Positions 4,882 through 8,565 of a DNA stretch of 8,565 nucleotides are shown piece after piece; within the stretch, counting starts at the first letter, position 1, and each line of letters begins with the position of its first letter. The notes under the pieces were generated by a model, which worked only from the letters and a program-made list of their open reading frames with translations, searched no databases and was not told where the DNA came from. This stretch comes from Rubrobacter sp. GTDB lineage: Bacteria; Actinomycetota; Rubrobacteria; Rubrobacterales; Rubrobacteraceae. The stretch is from assembly GCA_016781635.1 (NCBI GenBank), contig JADDPY010000556.1, positions 1 to 8,565 of the forward strand, read 5' to 3'. The position numbers and the translations under genes are program-made.

Positions 4882-6096
4882 TTATTGGAAGATCCCTGTC
4901 ACCGCGTTCCTCGCCCTTTGCCACAGGGAGGCCTCCTCGTAGGCCTCCCTGGTCACGAGCGGGCTGCTACCCACGCTCTGCCCGTCGACGAGCACTTCGA
5001 CCTCGCCAAGCTCCTCGCCCGCTCGGGCCGAGGGGGGAGGCTCGGGGGTCGTTACCCGGCGCTCGACCTCGGAGGCCGCGTCGACCGGGCCGAAGACTTC
5101 CTCCGTCGCTACTAGCTCGACCGTCTCGCCTCGGCGGTAGGGGAGGGGTAGGTTCTCGTAGGACTCGTCCCGGGCGATGAGAGCTTCGCGGTCGTAGCGG
5201 CCGAAGGCGTACTCCAGGATCTCCTCGGCGTCCTCGAAGCGGTCGCCGGGGGTGCCGTCCTCGGCCTCGGCGTCGAGCACGACCGCGATGTACGACTCGC
5301 CGTCGCTTTCGGCAGAGGCGGTGAGTGACGGCCCCGACTCCGGGGAGGTGCCGGTTTTTATGCCGGTCGCGGGCTCGTAGGCGTTCAGCAGGTTGTTGGT
5401 GGTGAAGATCTCGATCTCCCGGTTGTTCGTGTTGATGGTGGCTTCCGTCTGGCCCACGATCTCGGCGAACTCCGGGTATGCCATCGCTTCCCGGGAGATC
5501 TCGGCCATGTCGCTGGCGCTCGCGAAGTTCTCGGGCGTGTCGAGTCCGGCGGGGCTCTCGAAGTTGGCGTCTTCGAGCCCGAGTGCTGCGGCCTCCTCGT
5601 TCATCCGGGCGACGAACGCCTCCGTGCTCCCGTCCCCCAGGTGCTCCGCGAGAGCATAAACCGCGTCGGTGCCGGAGGGGATCAAGGTCGCCACCAGGAG
5701 ATCCCGCAGCGTCACCGTCTCTCCGGAGATGAGGCCCACGTTGCTGTAGACGAGCCCAACGTAGGATTCGGCGTCCTCGGAGATAACCACCTCGTCGTCG
5801 AGGCTCGCCTCGCCCGCCTCGATCTCCCGGAACGCCACGAGCGCGGACATGACCTTTGTCAGCGACGCCAGGGGCAACCCCCCGTCCGGGTTCTCGCCGT
5901 CCAGAAAGAGTCCCGTCTCTGCGTCGACCAGCGCCCAGGCTCCGGCTTCTATCTCGGGGGGCGCCAGGACCGTCGTGTCCGGCGCCGCTTCCTCCTGTGC
6001 CGCGACCCCTGCGGGGGCGAACAAGACGAGCGCCAGCAAGAAAGCCGATGCTACAGACGCCCACACGGGCCTCGCTAGGTTGGATCTCCGCCGCAC
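4882..6096 (-). CDS. D-alanyl-D-alanine carboxypeptidase (serine-type, PBP5/DacA-like, S11)
   Basis: This is an exported low-molecular-weight penicillin-binding protein that would remove the terminal D-Ala from peptidoglycan pentapeptides. Of 404 residues, 1-34 look like a signal peptide (basic MRRRSNLARP, then a hydrophobic core ending GVAAQ). The catalytic SxxK is ASLTKV (Ser78, Lys81). The KTG box is GIKTGTSPESG (247-249). The SxN motif position reads IPSGTDA, so the usual Asn is Thr143. Residues about 305-380 resemble the C-terminal beta domain of PBP5, and the final stretch (LWQRARNAVTGIFQ) could be an amphipathic membrane anchor. The mature protein is very acidic. Translation starts at GTG 6096 with a strong GGAGGAGGA just upstream. 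The gene is divergent from an LLM oxidoreductase gene and convergent with the cupin gene. Confidence 0.92.
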   Translation of the reverse strand: MRRRSNLARPVWASVASAFLLALVLFAPAGVAAQEEAAPDTTVLAPPEIEAGAWALVDAETGLFLDGENPDGGLPLASLTKVMSALVAFREIEAGEASLDDEVVISEDAESYVGLVYSNVGLISGETVTLRDLLVATLIPSGTDAVYALAEHLGDGSTEAFVARMNEEAAALGLEDANFESPAGLDTPENFASASDMAEISREAMAYPEFAEIVGQTEATINTNNREIEIFTTNNLLNAYEPATGIKTGTSPESGPSLTASAESDGESYIAVVLDAEAEDGTPGDRFEDAEEILEYAFGRYDREALIARDESYENLPLPYRRGETVELVATEEVFGPVDAASEVERRVTTPEPPPSARAGEELGEVEVLVDGQSVGSSPLVTREAYEEASLWQRARNAVTGIFQ

Positions 6097-6211
6097 GCGC
6101 TCCTCCTCCCGAATGGTGATGAAAAACTGCTCTTTCGGGTTATGTTATCTCGGGAAGAGGAAAAGTTGTCGTGTATGGCGGGCATTTGGGGCCCGGGGTT
6201 AGGGGGATGGT
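6097..6211. promoter_or_regulatory. divergent intergenic region, carboxypeptidase and LLM genes
   Basis: This 115-base gap must hold promoters for both flanking genes. On - a -10-like TAACAT (6147-6142) precedes the carboxypeptidase by about 45 bases, with no good -35; its ribosome site lies at 6101-6109. On + AGGGGG (6201-6206) lies 5 bases before the LLM ATG. The AT-richer core (about 6119-6167) is the likely promoter zone. No dyad stood out. Confidence 0.4.
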
Positions 6212-7051
6212 ATGAGGTACGGGTTTATCGTAACCAAGGGCGACCCTCTCACCGTCGCGCGGCTTGCGGGGGAGGCCGAGGAGGCCGGGTGGGACGGGGT
6301 CTTCTACTGGGATGCCATCTCCGTCGGGGAAGGGATGGAGATCCACGATCCCTGGGTCGTCATGGCCGCGATGTCTATGGAGACGGAGCGGGTCCGCCTC
6401 GGTGCCATGCTCACGCCCCCCGCCCGCCGCCGCCCGTGGAAGCTCGCCCGCGAGGCCGCCACCCTTGACCACCTCTCCGGCGGCCGGCTCGTCCTACCGG
6501 TCGGCCTCGGCGCCCTCGACGACGGCGGCTTCGGAAAGGTCGGGGAACCGACCGACCGGAAGGTTCGGGCGGGGAAGCTGGACGAAAGCCTGAGGATACT
6601 GACCGGGTTGTGGAGCGGGGAGCCCTTCTCCTTCGAGGGGGAGCACTACCGGATGGAGGAGATGACCTTCCGGCCGCCCCCCGTGCAGAGGCCGCGCGTC
6701 CCGATCTGGGTCGTCGGCGCGTGGCCGAGCCGGAAGTCTATGAACCGTGCGCTCCGCTACGACGGCCTGCTCGCGGCCAAGACCGGCGGGAGCGCGGGCG
6801 AGCCGGGCCTCACGCCGGAGGACGTCCGGGAGATGAGAGCCTACGCCGAAGAGAACCGGCAAGATGGCACCCCCTTCGACATCGTGTGCGAGGGAGAGAC
6901 GCCGGGGGAGGATTCGGATCGGGCGGCATCCATCGTGCGGCCTTTCGCGCAGGCGGGGGCTACGTGGTGGATCGAGGCTCCCTGGTCGCCCCCCAACGAG
7001 CCACGGGACCTGAGCCGCCGCATAGCCGAAGGGCCGCCCCGCACCGTGTAA
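6212..7051 (+). CDS. LLM-class flavin-dependent oxidoreductase
   Basis: This 279-residue protein belongs to the bacterial luciferase-like monooxygenase family, TIM-barrel enzymes that use FMN or the deazaflavin F420. The N-terminus MRYGFIVTKGDP with ARLAGEAEEAGWDGVFYWDA (residues 16-35) is the usual first beta-alpha unit. The best signature is LDHLSGGRLVLPVGLG (85-100). LDESLRILTGLWSGEPFSFE (123-142) and RPPPVQRPRVPIWVVG (154-169) follow in the expected order. It is shorter than many family members (often 300-350), mainly after residue 190, where the barrel end is compact. There is no signal peptide, so it is cytoplasmic. The ATG has AGGGGG 5 bases upstream. The substrate and the choice between FMN and F420 cannot be read here. 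No convincing terminator follows: only a weak GC-rich stem near 7065-7081 precedes the next promoter. Confidence 0.9.
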   Translation: MRYGFIVTKGDPLTVARLAGEAEEAGWDGVFYWDAISVGEGMEIHDPWVVMAAMSMETERVRLGAMLTPPARRRPWKLAREAATLDHLSGGRLVLPVGLGALDDGGFGKVGEPTDRKVRAGKLDESLRILTGLWSGEPFSFEGEHYRMEEMTFRPPPVQRPRVPIWVVGAWPSRKSMNRALRYDGLLAAKTGGSAGEPGLTPEDVREMRAYAEENRQDGTPFDIVCEGETPGEDSDRAASIVRPFAQAGATWWIEAPWSPPNEPRDLSRRIAEGPPRTV

Positions 7052-7107
7052 GAAATAGCGCCGAGCGGGGCCGCGGGTCCTAGAGAAAATCTTCGAGCAT
7101 CGCAAGT

Positions 7108-7137
7108 TTGACGGGGATGTTGCTACGTCCCTATCAT
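7108..7137 (+). promoter_or_regulatory. sigma70-type promoter of serine hydrolase gene
   Basis: TTGACG (7108-7113) and TATCAT (7132-7137) each match the consensus at 5 of 6 positions and are separated by 18 bases. Transcription would start near 7144, giving a leader of about 34 nt with GGGGGAAGGG (7163-7172) before the ATG at 7178. This is the best promoter in the window and supports the hydrolase being its own transcription unit. Confidence 0.65.
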
Positions 7138-7177
7138 ACGGCCTTGCGATTACGTGGGATTCGGGGGAAGGGATGCC

Positions 7178-8374
7178 ATGAACGAACCCGTAAAGGAAGT
7201 TGCAGATCGCGTGCTGCGCGATGTGGCCGAGCGCGAGAACGGCGTGCCCGGCGTGGTCGCAATGGCGACTGACCGTCAAGAAAACCTCTACGAGGGAGCC
7301 GCGGGCAAGCGCGAGCTCGGTAGAGAAGAGGCGATGACGGCGGACACCGTGTTCGCCATCTTCTCGTGTACGAAGGCGCTGACCGGTGTGACGGTGATGC
7401 AGCTCGTCGAGGAGGGCGTGCTCGGCCTCGACGATCCCGCCAAGGAGTACGCGCCCGAGATCTCCGAGATCGGGGTGCTCGAAGGCTTCGACGACACCGG
7501 GGAGCCGCGCGTCCGCCCGCCCGCCTCAGATATCACCGTGGGCCAGCTTATGCTGCACACCGCAGGCTTCGGCTACGACTTCTTCAACTACGACCTGGTG
7601 AAGTACGGCAAGGCCAGGGACGTTCCGAGCGTCGTCACGGCTTCCATGGCGTCGTTGCGCTCTGCCTTGCTGTTCGATCCGGGGAGCCGCTGGGAGTACG
7701 GTACCAGCATCGACTGGGTAGGTAAGGTCGTCGAGGGGGCGCGCGGCAAACGTCTGGGCAAGGTCATGCAGGAGCGCATCTTCGAGCCGCTGGGCATGAA
7801 CGACACCGCGTTCCAACTCTCGCCGTCCATGCGCCAGCGCCGCGCCACGATCCACCAGCGCGGCGACGACGGAGTGCTCAACCCGTTGTCGGGCTTCGAG
7901 TTGCCGCAGGAGCCCGAGCAGCACATGGGCGGGCACGGTTTGTACGGCACGGTCGGCGACTACATGAAGTTCATCCGCATGGTCCTCAACGACGGGGCCG
8001 GTGAGCACGGTCGGGTGCTAAAGCCGGACACTGTCGAGCGCATGGCGCAAAACGGGCTGGGGGAGATGAAGATCAAAGGCCTCCCCGGCGTACTCGCGAA
8101 CCTCACCAACGACGCCGAGTTCTTCCCCGGCATGCCGAAGTCCTGGGCGTATACCTTCATGATCAACGACGAGGAAGCCCCGACCGGGCGACCAGCGGGC
8201 GAGCTCGGCTGGGCGGGTCTTGCCAACCTCTACTACTGGATCGACCGGAAGAACGGCCTCGGTGGGTTCTGGGCAACGCAGATCTTCCCTTTCGCCGACC
8301 CGAACTCGTTCTCCGGATACATGGACTTCGAGACGGCGGTCTACGATCAGATGGTCCGCAACCAGGCGGCCTGA
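7178..8374 (+). CDS. serine hydrolase, class C beta-lactamase/esterase family
   Basis: This is a 398-residue enzyme of the beta-lactamase-related (PF00144-type) serine hydrolase family, which includes EstB-type esterases, LovD-type acyltransferases and DD-peptidase relatives. The nucleophile motif is [10 protein letters not shown] (Ser63 and Lys66 of SxxK). [13 protein letters not shown] (124-136) is the typical HTxG region. [10 protein letters not shown] (173-182) supplies the catalytic Tyr174. [16 protein letters not shown] (341-356) occupies the place of the KTG box, as in EstB-like members that carry Trp-Gly-Gly there. The length fits EstB and LovD (about 390-413). There is no signal peptide, so a cytoplasmic esterase or transesterase is likelier than a beta-lactamase. 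I chose the ATG at 7178 because GGAAGGGA lies just upstream; GTG 7154 would leave only a 10-nt leader without a ribosome site. A hairpin follows the stop. Confidence 0.9.
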   Translation: MNEPVKEVADRVLRDVAERENGVPGVVAMATDRQENLYEGAAGKRELGREEAMTADTVFAIFSCTKALTGVTVMQLVEEGVLGLDDPAKEYAPEISEIGVLEGFDDTGEPRVRPPASDITVGQLMLHTAGFGYDFFNYDLVKYGKARDVPSVVTASMASLRSALLFDPGSRWEYGTSIDWVGKVVEGARGKRLGKVMQERIFEPLGMNDTAFQLSPSMRQRRATIHQRGDDGVLNPLSGFELPQEPEQHMGGHGLYGTVGDYMKFIRMVLNDGAGEHGRVLKPDTVERMAQNGLGEMKIKGLPGVLANLTNDAEFFPGMPKSWAYTFMINDEEAPTGRPAGELGWAGLANLYYWIDRKNGLGGFWATQIFPFADPNSFSGYMDFETAVYDQMVRNQAA

Positions 8375-8397
8375 CCTAATCTTACCGGAGGATACGG

Positions 8398-8428
8398 TGA
8401 GGGCCTCGCTCTAGGGCCCTCGCCCTCA
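8398..8428 (+). terminator. terminator hairpin after serine hydrolase gene
   Basis: TGAGGGC (8398-8404) pairs with GCCCTCA (8422-8428). A mutually exclusive alternative pairs GAGGGCC (8399-8405) with GGCCCTC (8415-8421). Both lie within 55 bases of the hydrolase stop. ATTG rather than a T tract follows. The hairpin overlaps a five-codon reading frame that has a strong ribosome site. Confidence 0.65.
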
Positions 8429-8513
8429 TTGCGGCGATTGTTAGAAATAGCACAACATATCGTTGCTTACTCTAGCCTGCGGGGTAAGTAGAATCGGATA
8501 GCAGGGAGCAAGT

Positions 8514-8565
8514 GTGTTGACCGTTTTGATCGAGGGGAGCCCGTATTGGGAGCGCGTCGTGGTGC
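8514..8565 (+). CDS. probable start of a further gene, cut by window end
   Basis: A GTG at 8514 (or TTG at 8517) opens a frame of 17 codons that runs off the window: MLTVLIEGSPYWERVVV. AGGGAG (8503-8508) lies 5 bases before the GTG, a convincing ribosome site. A -10-like TAGAAT (8489-8494) lies upstream, with TTGCTT 20 bases before it, a loose spacing. The product cannot be recognised from so little sequence. The rest of 8429-8500 is relatively AT-rich and contains no other gene that I can see. Confidence 0.5.
   Translation, partial: MLTVLIEGSPYWERVVV

Noticed and set aside
4967..6064. Arg/Gly-rich open frame of about 365 codons on -
   Set aside because: It is the shifted-frame shadow of the carboxypeptidase gene; the composition is typical of frame-shifted GC-rich coding sequence.
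7154..7177. GTG 7154 as start of the serine hydrolase
   Set aside because: It lies about 10 nt after the predicted transcription start without a ribosome site; ATG 7178 has a strong purine-rich site just upstream.
8517..8522. TTGACC read as a -35 hexamer
   Set aside because: No -10-like hexamer occurs at a suitable distance, and a ribosome site directly upstream fits a start codon better.
1..8565. CRISPR array, tRNA, rRNA, insertion sequence or prophage
   Set aside because: I saw no regularly spaced repeats, tRNA-like cloverleaf, conserved rRNA segments, or transposase or integrase motifs on either strand.

Overview
The window is a stretch of GC-rich bacterial chromosome. Frequent GTG starts, Shine-Dalgarno sites of the AGGAGG or AGGGGG type, GC-rich terminator hairpins without U tracts, and the mix of genes suggest an actinobacterium. 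My best guess, from general impression only, is a Rubrobacter-like lineage. There is no rRNA, tRNA, CRISPR array, insertion sequence or phage gene. It reads as ordinary chromosomal backbone with a few oddities.

Layout. Bases 1-2610 hold an ion-transport block. The 3' part of one ArsB/NhaD/CitM-type permease gene (1-762, +) meets a complete paralogue (773-2050, -) tail to tail, with 10 bases between the stops. The complete permease is divergent from a small two-CBS-domain protein (2125-2610, +). The divergent pair appears to share a perfectly palindromic -10 element. The two permease genes share a 91-base segment, in inverted orientation, with a single mismatch, although the sequence around it has diverged normally. 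This looks like recent gene conversion.

Bases 2621-4786 hold, all on +, a strong terminator for the CBS gene, a flavin-reductase-like FMN protein (2806-3408), a membrane-anchored NERD-domain protein (3467-4378) and a one-domain cupin (4442-4786). A perfect hairpin lies between the flavin reductase stop and the NERD start codon. A hairpin at 4832-4854 separates the cupin gene from a convergent D-alanyl-D-alanine carboxypeptidase gene (4882-6096, -), whose product is exported and acts on peptidoglycan. Its second catalytic motif reads SGT instead of SGN.

Bases 6097-8565 hold a divergent intergenic region, an LLM-class flavin-dependent oxidoreductase (6212-7051, +), a good sigma70-type promoter (7108-7137), a cytoplasmic class-C-beta-lactamase-fold serine hydrolase (7178-8374, +), its terminator (8398-8428), and the first 17 codons of a probable further gene (from 8514).

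The genes do not form one pathway. The supportable links are the two permeases with the divergent CBS protein (a possible nucleotide-sensing transport unit) and, more loosely, a flavin reductase with an LLM oxidoreductase 2.8 kb apart. I did not find a clearly new multi-gene system. The most unusual signals are the 91-bp conversion-like inverted repeat, the hairpin abutting the NERD start, and the altered SxN motif of the carboxypeptidase.
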